Shown here one piece after another: positions 18,872 through 28,304 of a DNA stretch of 64,000 nt; within the stretch, counting starts at the first letter, position 1, and the number at the start of each line of letters is the position of its first letter. Below the pieces are notes generated by a model. The model was not told where the DNA came from. It was given only the letters and a program-made list of their open reading frames with translations, and made no database searches. Made by a program: the position numbers and the translations under genes. This DNA is from an uncultured SAR116 cluster alpha proteobacterium (GTDB lineage Bacteria > Pseudomonadota > Alphaproteobacteria > Puniceispirillales > Puniceispirillaceae): contig CACEJY010000001.1 of NCBI GenBank assembly GCA_902559985.1, forward strand, positions 1 to 64,000, in the 5' to 3' direction.

Positions 18872-19483
18872 ATGACTCAAAAACCGATAGTCAAGATGTA
18901 TTCAGACTTCAAGAGCCCATATGCATATATCGCTTTTAAGCCTGGAATGGAACTCACCAAAAAATACAATGTTGATATTAAATGGCGACCATTTCAGTTA
19001 CGCCTCAAAGGCAAAGGGCAAAGAAGCATTTATTCTGAATGGAAAGTAAAATATTCTTACATGGATGCAAGGCGTCATGCGAACCGGCTTTACGATAAAC
19101 AAATGCTTAGAGGCCCGCTCAAAATTTTTGACACCACCCCCGCTCTGATTGGGAGTCTATTTGCCGAAAAGAATAACCTGCTGCATAGCTATTGTACGAA
19201 CGTTTTCGAGTCATTTTTCAAACGAGAGTTTGCCGCGGATGACTGTAATGAGGTGGCAGAATTATTGGAGACGCTTGGTTTGTCAAAGGATGAGTATCTT
19301 GACTTTTTGTCAAACGAAGGCAAGACACTTTTTGAACGCTGTCTTGAGGAAGCATCCGAGGATCAGATTTTTGGAGTTCCGATATTTGTGTTCAATGGAG
19401 AACAGTTCTGGGGAGCCGATAGGATTTGGTTGCTTAAAGAGAGATTAACTGAGGCAGGCCTGACCAAAAGTAGTGAAAAATGA
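18872..19483 (+). CDS. 2-Hydroxychromene-2-carboxylate isomerase/GST-kappa family protein
   Basis: A 203-residue DsbA-fold protein. The start YSDFKSPYAYIAF matches the glutathione-contact serine region of HCCA isomerases, and IFGVPIFVFNGEQFWGADR is the typical C-terminal signature. HCCA isomerase performs a glutathione-dependent isomerisation in naphthalene degradation, but most homologues have other substrates. AGGGGAGC precedes the ATG. It overlaps the downstream GST gene by 4 bases, implying translational coupling. Confidence 0.88.
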   Translation: MTQKPIVKMYSDFKSPYAYIAFKPGMELTKKYNVDIKWRPFQLRLKGKGQRSIYSEWKVKYSYMDARRHANRLYDKQMLRGPLKIFDTTPALIGSLFAEKNNLLHSYCTNVFESFFKREFAADDCNEVAELLETLGLSKDEYLDFLSNEGKTLFERCLEEASEDQIFGVPIFVFNGEQFWGADRIWLLKERLTEAGLTKSSEK

Positions 19484-20181
19484 GTCGTAATAAAACAACT
19501 CTGTTTTTTTGGCCAACGCCAAACTGTTACAAAGTCAGCATCCTATTAGAAGAGCTCGAGCTGGAGTATGAAGTGCACCCTGTTCACATCGGAAAAGGTG
19601 AACAGTTTGATCATGAGTTCCTAGAAATTAGTCCACACAGCAAAGTTCCTGCTCTTAGAGAAGATACTGCTAATGGGAAAACACAAACAATATTCGAGTC
19701 TGGGGCTATTATGCTGTATTTAGCAGAAAAACATAACCAGTTACTTGGTGGCAAAAAAACAAACAAGCTGTCAGTAATTCAATGGCTAATGTTTCAGATG
19801 GCTAATATTGGCCCTATGCTTGGTCAGGCACATCATTTTAGGCATTACGCTAATGAGAATATTCAGTATGCAATCAATCGATATACGAATGAAGCTTCAA
19901 AAATATACGCTGTGCTCGATGCGCAGCTTGGAAAATCACAGTATATTGCGGGGGAGGATTACAGTATCGCTGATATTGCAATTTACCCTTGGTTAAGACC
20001 ACAAAAAATGCAAGGTCAAAACATATCCCATCACCCCAATATTCAGCGATGGTATAATACAATGCGGGCACGACCCGCAATAAAGCGCGGACTTTTGGTG
20101 ATGCATGAAAAAGTTAGCAACATTAGAAAGAAACCAGTTGGTGACGCATGGAAAACTTTATTTGACCGTCAGTCAAAATAA
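19480..20181 (+). CDS. Glutathione S-transferase
   Basis: A 233-residue GST with an N-terminal thioredoxin fold carrying TPNCYKVSILLEELELEY and SKVPAL (cis-proline loop), followed by ESGAIMLYL, then an all-helical C-terminal domain (YSIADIAIYPWLR). The pattern is closest to the YghU/YfcG (nu-class-like) bacterial GSTs. It overlaps the HCCA isomerase-like gene (ATGA). Two glutathione enzymes between two CoA-transferases suggest one pathway with a thiol-addition or isomerisation step. Confidence 0.92.
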   Translation: MSRNKTTLFFWPTPNCYKVSILLEELELEYEVHPVHIGKGEQFDHEFLEISPHSKVPALREDTANGKTQTIFESGAIMLYLAEKHNQLLGGKKTNKLSVIQWLMFQMANIGPMLGQAHHFRHYANENIQYAINRYTNEASKIYAVLDAQLGKSQYIAGEDYSIADIAIYPWLRPQKMQGQNISHHPNIQRWYNTMRARPAIKRGLLVMHEKVSNIRKKPVGDAWKTLFDRQSK

Positions 20182-20209
20182 CCAACCCTAAAAAAGAAAT
20201 GACCATGCC

Positions 20210-21463
20210 ATGACAAAAATGCTTTCCAAATACCGTGTACTCGATATCACTCAGTTTGTTGCCGGGCCAACGTCATCCCGAATAATGGCTGAGCTCGGCG
20301 CTGATGTAATCAAGGTTGAACTGTTTCCTACTGGTGATCATGCGCGACGATCCGGCCTTCAAGCCAAGAACAAAAACATTAAACAATGCACTCAAAGCAC
20401 TTATTTTGCACAGCACAATCACTCGAAGCGGAGCATTGCAATAAACTTAAAATCAGAAAAAGGGCAATCAATTATAAAACAACTAGTAGGGCAATCCGAT
20501 GTATTAATCGAAAATTTTGCACCAGGCGTTATTGGCCGCATGGGTCTGTCATATGACGAGGTAAAAGCAGTGAATCCAGAAATAATCATGTGTTCAATTT
20601 CTTTTGCTGGCCAACGGGGACCACTCTCAAAGGAGCCTGGATTCGATTACATGGCTGCCGCTTACGCCGGTATTACTGAGATGGTTGGGGAGAGTGATCG
20701 CCCTCCAAGTCAAGTGAGCATGGCAGTTGGAGACAGTGCCACTGGAATATCTGCCGCAATGGCTGTAATGGCCGCCTTGTTACACCGTGAACATACAGGC
20801 GAAGGTCAATATATAGACTGCTCACTCTTAGATACTTACCTTCAGATGCATGAGGATTATATTCCGCGAGTTGGCATACGAGGTGAGGCCGCTTTGCCAA
20901 AGCGCTCAGGCTCACAACATCCTAATGGCGGCCCAACAGGCATTTTTGACTGTAGCGACGGTACTTTCATACAAATGATGGTAATGCCATACCAATGGCC
21001 TAGACTTACAGAAGCAATTCAAATGCCCGAATTAATGAATGACCCAAGATTTGACTCGCCACGGCAACGCCGAGAAAACAAGTTTGATTTGCAAATTATA
21101 ATTGAAAAGTGGATGAAAAGCATTGGTTGCCGTGACAAGATTCTTGAAATTCTGAGGAAGACACGGGTGCCAGTTGCACCAGTATTGACGTTACAAGAGG
21201 CAATTTCACATCCCCACGCGACTAAGCGAGGAGCAATACGTCATCTAGATGATCCATTTATTGGTAAATTTCCAATACCGGGGCAGCCGCCTCTTTTTTC
21301 CGAGTGGTCCTACAGCAAGAGGCTCAAGGCACCTCTATTGGGTGAACACAATGAAGAGGTGCTCACAACTATTTGCGGAATGGAAAAAGAAGAAATATCA
21401 GAACTTATCAAGGATGGTGTAATCGTCTCAGACCCAACACTCCGTAACTCTTCGCATGAATAA
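20210..21463 (+). CDS. Class III CoA-transferase, third
   Basis: A 417-residue CaiB/BaiF enzyme. YRVLDITQFVAGP and DVLIENFAPGVI are family motifs, and Asp175 in AVGDSATG aligns with the catalytic aspartate. It lies 28 bases after the GST gene on the same strand and ends the series. It converges on the ThDP-enzyme gene. It may activate the product made by the upstream genes or recycle CoA; the substrate is unknown. Confidence 0.9.
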   Translation: MTKMLSKYRVLDITQFVAGPTSSRIMAELGADVIKVELFPTGDHARRSGLQAKNKNIKQCTQSTYFAQHNHSKRSIAINLKSEKGQSIIKQLVGQSDVLIENFAPGVIGRMGLSYDEVKAVNPEIIMCSISFAGQRGPLSKEPGFDYMAAAYAGITEMVGESDRPPSQVSMAVGDSATGISAAMAVMAALLHREHTGEGQYIDCSLLDTYLQMHEDYIPRVGIRGEAALPKRSGSQHPNGGPTGIFDCSDGTFIQMMVMPYQWPRLTEAIQMPELMNDPRFDSPRQRRENKFDLQIIIEKWMKSIGCRDKILEILRKTRVPVAPVLTLQEAISHPHATKRGAIRHLDDPFIGKFPIPGQPPLFSEWSYSKRLKAPLLGEHNEEVLTTICGMEKEEISELIKDGVIVSDPTLRNSSHE

Positions 21464-21490
21464 ATTTTGCCTATTATAGTACCAAAATAG

Positions 21491-23152
21491 TTATTTTTTT
21501 GCTCCTGTCAGACGACGCATTACTGGCGAAGCAATTTGATCGGAGATATGGAAATCCCATAATGCCGATTTTTCACCAGAGACAAAGTCCTCAAAGGCTG
21601 CATCTAACTCTTCAAGATTGGTAAAGCTAACGCCGCCAAGACCAAAGCCACGTGCCACACTGGCGAGATCAGTTTGTCCAAAAGTCGCACCGGTTTCATC
21701 GTGCCCATCAACGCGTAGTTTATGAATTTCTGATCCATAGGCTGCGTCATTCATCACGATCATCAACAATTTGATTCCATGCCGCTTTATAGTTTCAAGC
21801 TCTTGTGCATGCATCAAAAAACCACCATCACCATCAATCAATACAACCTGTGTTTCAGGGCGGGCAGCTGCAACACCAATGGCATAGGATAACCCGTTTC
21901 CAATTGCGCCAAATTCTCGAATGGTCAAAAACGCATCAGCCGAACGGCCCGTCATATGAGCCGCGTAATAAGAACAATGACCAGAAGAATTCACCATAAA
22001 CCAGTCTTTGGGCAATTTTTGATCCAGCGCCTTGATCATCTGGCGCGGGTCAATCACATCAGGCGCTACCTGAAATGGCAGTGCATCGGGATATTCGGCA
22101 GCTTCCTGCTGCGCTGCCAATTCATCGCGCCATTCATGGCTACCTGAAGAGCAATCCTTGATATTACCAAGAGCGTTCAAAATTGCATCAACACCAATTT
22201 TGGCATCCGCGCAAAGATGATGATGTGCTGCCACACGACCTTGCTGATAAATGATAGGGTGCGTGTCAATATGCAGTATCTTAGCATTAGGATATAACCG
22301 GCCCGCGTCGGCAGAATGTGATGCGAGGCTCGTGCCGACAGCAATCACCAGGTCAGACTCCAGGCAAGCCTTGCGCGCCGTATCAGAGGCGAAACCACCA
22401 ACGACATTCAAGGAATGGATTGAGCGATGAAAAAGACCACGGGCTGGTAAACTCGTCAAAAGCACCGCGCCAATTTTATCGGCAAGGCGTATACAGGACG
22501 GGCCCGCATCGGCCAGCACGGCGCCTCGCCCTCCAATCAACACTGGCCTTTTTGCCTGCGCTACCAAAGCCGTTACGGCATCCACAACTCCCGGATCAGG
22601 AAATACCTTTCCGGCAGATGGAACGAAATCAGACGCCGCTTCAATAGTAAAATTAAGATTACCCCACTCACTTTCCTGTAGATCAAAAGGCATCCCAATC
22701 ACAACTGGAATGCCACTCATTTGGGTGCGGGAAAACGCATCCTGAATCTGACGGGTGACCCGAGGCTTATGCAAAATCCTTACATACTCGGCGCCACAAG
22801 CCGTTACAAACGGTGCTTGGTCAATTTCTTGATTATACCATGAAGCCCGCAATGGTGATTCCCCAACAAATAGCACGAGCGGGATCCGTGCTCGCACGGC
22901 TGCGGAAAGGCCCGTCATTACTTGTGTTAGCCCAGGCCCGCATGTGACCGTAGCGAGGCCAGGCTGGCCTGTTACCCGTGCATAGGCCATAGCCATCGAG
23001 ACGGCACAATGCTCATGCCGCGCATAGGTAAAAGACACGCCAAGATGGGCAAGCGCGCCAGCAAAGTGCATATTGCCATCGCCAAGCAGAGCAAAACAAT
23101 GACCAACTCCCTGCGCCTTAATGGCTTTTGCCACAACATCATATGTTTTCAT
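21491..23152 (-). CDS. Thiamine-diphosphate-dependent enzyme, acetolactate synthase-like
   Basis: A three-domain ThDP enzyme of about 553 residues. The cofactor-activating glutamate lies in YARHEHCAVSMA (about residue 47). The ThDP motif GDGGFLMHAQELETI begins near 441 and ends with ND about 25 residues later. The middle domain has an Asp in ILHIDTHP. Homologues include acetolactate synthases, benzoylformate and sulfopyruvate-type decarboxylases and sulfoacetaldehyde acetyltransferase. No regulatory subunit gene is adjacent, so a catabolic decarboxylase or carboligase is more likely than valine synthesis. It is divergent from an aminotransferase. Confidence 0.85.
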   Translation of the reverse strand: MKTYDVVAKAIKAQGVGHCFALLGDGNMHFAGALAHLGVSFTYARHEHCAVSMAMAYARVTGQPGLATVTCGPGLTQVMTGLSAAVRARIPLVLFVGESPLRASWYNQEIDQAPFVTACGAEYVRILHKPRVTRQIQDAFSRTQMSGIPVVIGMPFDLQESEWGNLNFTIEAASDFVPSAGKVFPDPGVVDAVTALVAQAKRPVLIGGRGAVLADAGPSCIRLADKIGAVLLTSLPARGLFHRSIHSLNVVGGFASDTARKACLESDLVIAVGTSLASHSADAGRLYPNAKILHIDTHPIIYQQGRVAAHHHLCADAKIGVDAILNALGNIKDCSSGSHEWRDELAAQQEAAEYPDALPFQVAPDVIDPRQMIKALDQKLPKDWFMVNSSGHCSYYAAHMTGRSADAFLTIREFGAIGNGLSYAIGVAAARPETQVVLIDGDGGFLMHAQELETIKRHGIKLLMIVMNDAAYGSEIHKLRVDGHDETGATFGQTDLASVARGFGLGGVSFTNLEELDAAFEDFVSGEKSALWDFHISDQIASPVMRRLTGAKK

Positions 23153-23397
23153 CAACCATCACCACAAGAATTCAAAGATAATTGCCTAACGCCTGCTGCC
23201 TCCAACAGGATGGGTTATTTTAAGTATTTCAATCCACTAGATAAGAATGCGGAGAAGACAACTTGTCAAATCAAAATCATTTACTCCATCATAGTCTCTA
23301 AGCATCAGGTTTTCTAATCAATAGATTTCTTATTGATCTCTGACCATCCGCAGTTCACGATTGTCTTTAACTTGCTTTTTACCAATCAGTTGCTCTG

Positions 23398-24792
23398 ATG
23401 GGCACCAGAACCATGACAGATAAAGTATTAAAACTTGATAAGAAGACATCCAAGCTAGAGAGCCATTGTTTTCCCCGTCACACCAAGGTAGTTCCGCCAG
23501 TGGCTGTTGAAGGAAGTGGTTGTTATCTGATAGATGCTGACGGTAAACAATATTTTGACGGATCAAGTGGGGCTGCCGTATCTTGCCTTGGTCATGGAGA
23601 TGCCGATGTCGCGGCGGCTATGAAAGACCAGATTGACAAGCTGTCATTCGCTCATACGGGCTTTTTCACATCAGAACCTGCCGAAGCTTTGGCCGACCTT
23701 CTAATTGCCAATGCACCGTTGGGCATTGATCGAGTTTATTTTGTATCAGGCGGGTCGGAGGCAGTCGAGGCAGCATTAAAGCTGGCGCGGCAATATTTTG
23801 TTGAAATTGGCGAGAGTAACAGAACCCACATTATTGGCCGCAAACAAAGCTATCATGGCAATACCCTTGGGGCGCTGGCCGCCGGCGGCAATGCATGGCG
23901 ACGGGAACAATTCGCCCCTTTGCTTTTTAATGCCAGCCATATTGACACTTGTTATGCCTATCGCGGTAAGGCTGATAATGAGAGCTATTTCGACTATGGC
24001 CAGCGCATGGCCAATGAATTGGAGGGAGAAATTCTACGGCTGGGGCCAGACAAAGTTATGGCCTTTCTGGCAGAACCAGTCGTAGGGGCAACGCTTGGTG
24101 CGGTTGCTGCCGAAGATGGCTACTTCACTCGCATCCGTGAAATCTGTGATCAGTATGGTGTGCTTTTAATACTAGATGAGGTGATGTGCGGCATGGGTCG
24201 AACTGGGTCTTTGTTTGCTTGCAATCACGATCCAGTACGACCCGATATTATAACTATTGCCAAGGGGCTAGGCGCAGGTTATCAACCGATTGGGGCGACG
24301 CTCTGTAGCAAAAATATTTTTGATGCTATCGAAGCGGGGAGCGGCTTTTTTCAGCATGGCCACACCTATCTTGCACATCCTGTTGCCTGCGCAGCATCGT
24401 TTGCGGTGCTGACCAAAATCATCAACCAGAATTTGCCTGCCCGTTCCAGAAAAATGGGCGATATGCTGCAAGATGCTTTGCGGCAAAAATTTGGCCAACA
24501 CCCATTTATTGGTGACATTCGAGGTCGCGGTCTTTTCATCGGCATCGAATTTGTGGCGGACCGCGAGCAGAAAACGCCATTCGATCCCTCCAACGGAATT
24601 AATCGCAGAGTCAAGGCCGCTACCTTTGATGCTGGTTTGTTGTGCTACCCAATGGGCGGGACAATCGATGGCAAGAAAGGTGATCATCTATTGCTAGCAC
24701 CGCCATTGATCATGGAAGCTGAGCATATCGAGGAAATCACCAATAAGCTGGAAATTGGTTTTGAAAAAGTGTTTGGCTCTAAAGAGCCCTAA
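23398..24792 (+). CDS. Class III PLP-dependent aminotransferase
   Basis: A 464-residue fold-type I enzyme. PLP lysine 289 lies in IAKGLGAGYQPIGA, the phosphate-binding SGGSEAVEAALKLAR is at 117-131, and LLILDEVMCGMGRTG holds the cofactor Asp260. Members act on omega-amino groups (beta-alanine, taurine, 4-aminobutyrate). ATG codons at 23398 and 23413 are both possible starts, neither with a strong ribosome-binding site. The divergent ThDP enzyme could process the 2-oxo acid or aldehyde produced. The 3' end overlaps the convergent hydrolase by 14 bases. Confidence 0.9.
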   Translation: MGTRTMTDKVLKLDKKTSKLESHCFPRHTKVVPPVAVEGSGCYLIDADGKQYFDGSSGAAVSCLGHGDADVAAAMKDQIDKLSFAHTGFFTSEPAEALADLLIANAPLGIDRVYFVSGGSEAVEAALKLARQYFVEIGESNRTHIIGRKQSYHGNTLGALAAGGNAWRREQFAPLLFNASHIDTCYAYRGKADNESYFDYGQRMANELEGEILRLGPDKVMAFLAEPVVGATLGAVAAEDGYFTRIREICDQYGVLLILDEVMCGMGRTGSLFACNHDPVRPDIITIAKGLGAGYQPIGATLCSKNIFDAIEAGSGFFQHGHTYLAHPVACAASFAVLTKIINQNLPARSRKMGDMLQDALRQKFGQHPFIGDIRGRGLFIGIEFVADREQKTPFDPSNGINRRVKAATFDAGLLCYPMGGTIDGKKGDHLLLAPPLIMEAEHIEEITNKLEIGFEKVFGSKEP

Positions 24793-25738
24793 TCCAAGCC
24801 AGTATCTCGTCAACGGCAATTTGGGTTTGAGCGGGTGAGACGATATCGCCAGCGATTATATGCGCGTAAATATCGTCCGATGCCCGCAAATCCACCAGTA
24901 CGGTCTTATGCGGCCCGCCCCATTTTTTGGCAAATTCCGTAATTTTTTCAGCCACCACCACTTGATCTTTTGGGCTATAGTAAAATAGAGCTGGCACATC
25001 CACCTCAGCAAAATCCAAATCATCAACAGCTTTCACTAGCGCTGCCATTGGCATTAGTGCAACCGTTGGATAATCAGTTGTCCAATAGCGGGCGTGAAGA
25101 TCGTTCCGTGGAACGGTTTGCTGCCAGTCACCAATTATAAGCGGCACCCAATGTCGCGCAAATGGCCATGTCAAAAGCGTTGCTGCCCTGTTGTTAATAG
25201 CAAAATTTGGTGAAATAAAAATAAACCCAGCAATATTTTTTATCGCGGCTTTATCTTGCGCTAACGCTGCCGTCAATGTGCCACCAGTAGACGTTCCCAT
25301 AACAATCAGTCTCTGGCCGATTGCAGTTCCAACTTTCAGTGCTTCACTAACATCACGCATCCAGTGATCTATGCTGGCCTCGGCCAACGCATCTGCACTG
25401 CGGCCATGGCCGGTTAAACGCGCCAGGTATAAATTAGCCCCAAGAGCTTTTGCCACCCTATCAGGAACCGGGCGAATTTCTTGAGATGTTGCCGTAAATC
25501 CATGAAGATAGACAATCGACAATGGTGTTCTAATGCCCGGCTCTTTTGCCCAAATAACCTGTTTCTGAACACCCGCAACGACGTCATCAAACTGCTGTTC
25601 CCTTGTAGCTAGATAGGCATCAACATCACTACCAACTCGAATCTGGTCAGGGTCAATAGTAAGATCAACGGGTTCACGCGGCGCAAATAACCACGCCAAC
25701 GCCAACAACCCAACAAAGCCCAGCAGATAAAATCTCAA
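24779..25738 (-). CDS. Alpha/beta hydrolase with N-terminal membrane anchor
   Basis: A 319-residue protein starting with a hydrophobic segment at 3-19. An alpha/beta-hydrolase domain follows: oxyanion motif HGF at 79-81, nucleophile Ser150 in GTSTGG, a likely acid in the YSPKDQVV region, and a C-terminal His in DIYAHI. It may be a membrane-tethered carboxylesterase or lipase facing the periplasm. The substrate is unknown. It is divergent from slyX. Confidence 0.85.
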   Translation of the reverse strand: MRFYLLGFVGLLALAWLFAPREPVDLTIDPDQIRVGSDVDAYLATREQQFDDVVAGVQKQVIWAKEPGIRTPLSIVYLHGFTATSQEIRPVPDRVAKALGANLYLARLTGHGRSADALAEASIDHWMRDVSEALKVGTAIGQRLIVMGTSTGGTLTAALAQDKAAIKNIAGFIFISPNFAINNRAATLLTWPFARHWVPLIIGDWQQTVPRNDLHARYWTTDYPTVALMPMAALVKAVDDLDFAEVDVPALFYYSPKDQVVVAEKITEFAKKWGGPHKTVLVDLRASDDIYAHIIAGDIVSPAQTQIAVDEILAWIRAL

Positions 25739-25892
25739 GCTTTTGAATTTTACAAAAATAGTCCGGCCCCACTTCTTATAGATCTGTCAATTATTGAATT
25801 AAACCAACGTTCCAAAATGGTAGCTAATTTTCCACACAGATCAAATTACTTCGGCCTTTGCCGATAACACCAAGCAGTGCTAGGGTTTAATC

Positions 25893-26099
25893 ATGGAAGA
25901 TAGAATTATCAAGCTTGAAGAAAAAATGGCCATTTTACAGGATGAGTTATCGCAAATGGGTCATGAGGTTTATGCGCAACAAAAAGAAATGGCGCGGCTC
26001 ATGATCGAAATAGGAAAATTGAAATCTCGCCTTGAGCATGTCAAGCCCGATAGTGGTATTTTAAACCCCAGTGAGGAGTCACCGCCGCCCCATTATTGA
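25893..26099 (+). CDS. slyX: SlyX family protein
   Basis: A 68-residue coiled-coil protein. MEDRIIKLEEKMAILQDELS and the heptad pattern through residue 50, with a proline-rich PPPHY end, match SlyX. The function is not established in any organism. Heptads predict oligomerisation. An elaborate inverted repeat begins one base after its stop codon. Confidence 0.85.
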   Translation: MEDRIIKLEEKMAILQDELSQMGHEVYAQQKEMARLMIEIGKLKSRLEHVKPDSGILNPSEESPPPHY

Positions 26100-26148
26100 G
26101 GCTGTTCGCATTGATATAAATGAACTGTCATTGGTTCATGTAACAGCC
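26100..26148 (+). other. Nested hairpin immediately after slyX
   Basis: An outer stem GGCTGTT/AACAGCC (26100-26106 with 26142-26148) encloses an inner stem ATGAAC/GTTCAT (26120-26125 with 26134-26139). No T tract follows, so it is not a classical intrinsic terminator. It may stabilise the slyX transcript end or act as a rho-associated signal. Confidence 0.4.
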
Positions 26149-26236
26149 CAGATGGTGCGTTTGTCGAGCTTGACCACGTCATTTGTTCCGAAGACAGACG
26201 CGATGAGGAAGTGACGAAGTAACTCTGGATTTCAAC

Positions 26237-27751
26237 CTATTCATCCAGTTTTTTCAGAAACGCTATTCCAGCTGGACTGAGTCCTGATAAGTCTTTGCCG
26301 TTTGCAATATCAGAGGCAATTGATTTCCCAATTTCAACTCCCCATTGATCAAAGCTGTTCACGCCCCAAATAAAGCCAGACACAATAGTGATATGCTCAT
26401 ATAAAGCTAGTAACCTACCAAGCGCATAAGGAGTTGTCATTTCCCAGCTTATAAGCACAGATGGACGGTTTCCAGGAAAATGACGATGCGGCTCCTCTGT
26501 ATTCGAAGCACCAATAGCCAGTGCCTCGGCTTGAGAAATGGCATTAATTAAAAGCGTTTTATGACTAGCCTGCCAGGCCGGATCATCTGGTCTGATCGCC
26601 GATTTACGCGCCACCAATATATCAATTGGAACAATATCTCGTCCCTGGTGAAGCCATTGGAAAAAACTGTGCTGACTGCTAGTCCCAACACCTCCCCAGA
26701 TCAGCGGGCCGGCAGGTGCAGACAGTGCATTGCCAAACCGGTCGACACTTTTTCCGTTACTTTCCATTTCAAGCTGCTGGGCCCATCCGGGAAAGCCCAA
26801 TAATCGCTGGTCGTAAGGCATTAGTCCATAAGCCGTATTCCCAAGAAATGTCCTCTGCCAAATCCGCAAAAGACCCATGATTACAGGCAGGTTACTCCCA
26901 AGGGGAGCGGTCTTAAAATGTGTGTCCATGGCATGCGCGCCGGAAAGTAGCGCAGCAAAATTCTTGCTACCAATTGCAATCATGACGGGCAGGCCAACGG
27001 CTGACCACAACGAATAACGCCCACCTACACCATCGTCAAAAGCAAAGATATGGTCTGTTGCAATACCCCAATTTTTGGCTCGCTCAGTATTCGCCGTTAC
27101 TGCCACAATGGCTCGATCGGCAGCAACTCCATTTTTTTGCAACCAATCTTTTGCCAAACTTGCATTGGCCAGGGTCTCAGCTGTCGTAAATGACTTTGAT
27201 GTCACAATAAAAAGTGTTTTATGCGGATCGCATTGGGCCAACGCGTCATAAAGCGCCGCAGGATCAACATTTCCAACAAAATGTAGAGCCGGCCCATCAT
27301 GAAAGCCGGCAAGGGCCTGTGTAACCATTGCCGGACCAAGATCAGACCCGCCAATACCAAGATTAACAACGGTTGTTATTGATTCATTTGTACGCAAACT
27401 ATCTACAAAACTGGAACGTTTTTTATAATCTTCACGGCTCTGATATTCGGGTGAACGCAAAGCGCAATGAGTAACAGGCTGACCTTCAGATAGATTGATT
27501 GCTTTGCCAGCAAATAGATCATCGATTAAATCTGGCAGTGATTTTGCCTCGGCCAGCATCACAAGTTTTTCCAGAATTTTAAGCGTTATTGGCTGGCGGG
27601 TGCAATCAACTGTCAAATCTTCAAACTGCAAGCATAATGCGGCACGGTCAGGTCTGTGGACAAGATCACGTAGATGCTGTGATCTGATGTATTGTGCTGC
27701 CTGCTGCAACTCGCCTTCAATGGCGTTATTTAAATTGTGCAGATCTTCCAT
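26237..27751 (-). CDS. pgi: Glucose-6-phosphate isomerase
   Basis: Interconverts glucose 6-phosphate and fructose 6-phosphate. The 504-residue product carries both SIS subdomains: NLGIGGSDLGPAMV in the first, signature 1 DDGVGGRYSLWSAVGLP, and GTSSQHSFFQWLHQG with the catalytic histidine in the second. It is somewhat shorter than the roughly 550-residue E. coli enzyme, as in several alphaproteobacteria. It appears monocistronic, and over 130 bases separate it from slyX. Confidence 0.97.
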   Translation of the reverse strand: MEDLHNLNNAIEGELQQAAQYIRSQHLRDLVHRPDRAALCLQFEDLTVDCTRQPITLKILEKLVMLAEAKSLPDLIDDLFAGKAINLSEGQPVTHCALRSPEYQSREDYKKRSSFVDSLRTNESITTVVNLGIGGSDLGPAMVTQALAGFHDGPALHFVGNVDPAALYDALAQCDPHKTLFIVTSKSFTTAETLANASLAKDWLQKNGVAADRAIVAVTANTERAKNWGIATDHIFAFDDGVGGRYSLWSAVGLPVMIAIGSKNFAALLSGAHAMDTHFKTAPLGSNLPVIMGLLRIWQRTFLGNTAYGLMPYDQRLLGFPGWAQQLEMESNGKSVDRFGNALSAPAGPLIWGGVGTSSQHSFFQWLHQGRDIVPIDILVARKSAIRPDDPAWQASHKTLLINAISQAEALAIGASNTEEPHRHFPGNRPSVLISWEMTTPYALGRLLALYEHITIVSGFIWGVNSFDQWGVEIGKSIASDIANGKDLSGLSPAGIAFLKKLDE

Positions 27752-27895
27752 TTATATATTATGTGTTCCTCTAAACGCGACTTGCATTGATCTCATTAGC
27801 GTTGATGGTCGCAGACTTGCCTTCCAGTATCAATCGCGATGATTGCGAGAAATGTAATACAGAATACTGGCAGCTAAAACTACATCATACGGCTA

Positions 27896-28120
27896 TTACG
27901 GTTTGGTAATTTTTGCAACAAGCCGCCGAGTTAAAGGCGCAAGGATCGAAATCGCAGGAAAGGCCACAATCCAGCTTTTGAACCAAGCCGTCATCCATAA
28001 TTTAGAAAATCCATCGCCAAGACCAGCCGTATTCAAAACCGCAACACCGGACACAAGACACGACATAAGAATGGAAAGCAGAAAACTGAAAACCAGTGGT
28101 GCAAAACGGGCAGGTATCAT
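27896..28120 (-). CDS. DUF2798 family small membrane protein
   Basis: A 74-residue protein with two predicted transmembrane helices (about 6-28 and 43-65). The IPARFAPLVFSFLLSILMS start and WIVAFPAISILAPLTRRLV end match DUF2798. The start is the ATG at 28120 with AGGAA six bases upstream; the open frame extends 39 codons further without family resemblance. Function unknown. It is divergent from the beta-keto acid cleavage gene. Confidence 0.8.
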   Translation of the reverse strand: MIPARFAPLVFSFLLSILMSCLVSGVAVLNTAGLGDGFSKLWMTAWFKSWIVAFPAISILAPLTRRLVAKITKP

Positions 28121-28304
28121 AAGCATTTCCTGTTTGTTTGAAGGCCATAAATTGATGTACCTGTTGTTATAAAGCTCATCCTTCAGTTTACTAACAAAAA
28201 TTTGAACCAATATGAGATTATAAAATGTCGCGTCCAAAGAAAATTGGCATTCTAGGCCATGATCGTTATTTTCAAACTCCTAACTAAAAATCTGATAAGG
28301 AAAA

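Noticed and set aside
21471..21499. Short hairpin followed by TTATTTTTTT after the third CoA-transferase
   Set aside because: The stem is only five A/T-rich base pairs, too weak to call a terminator.
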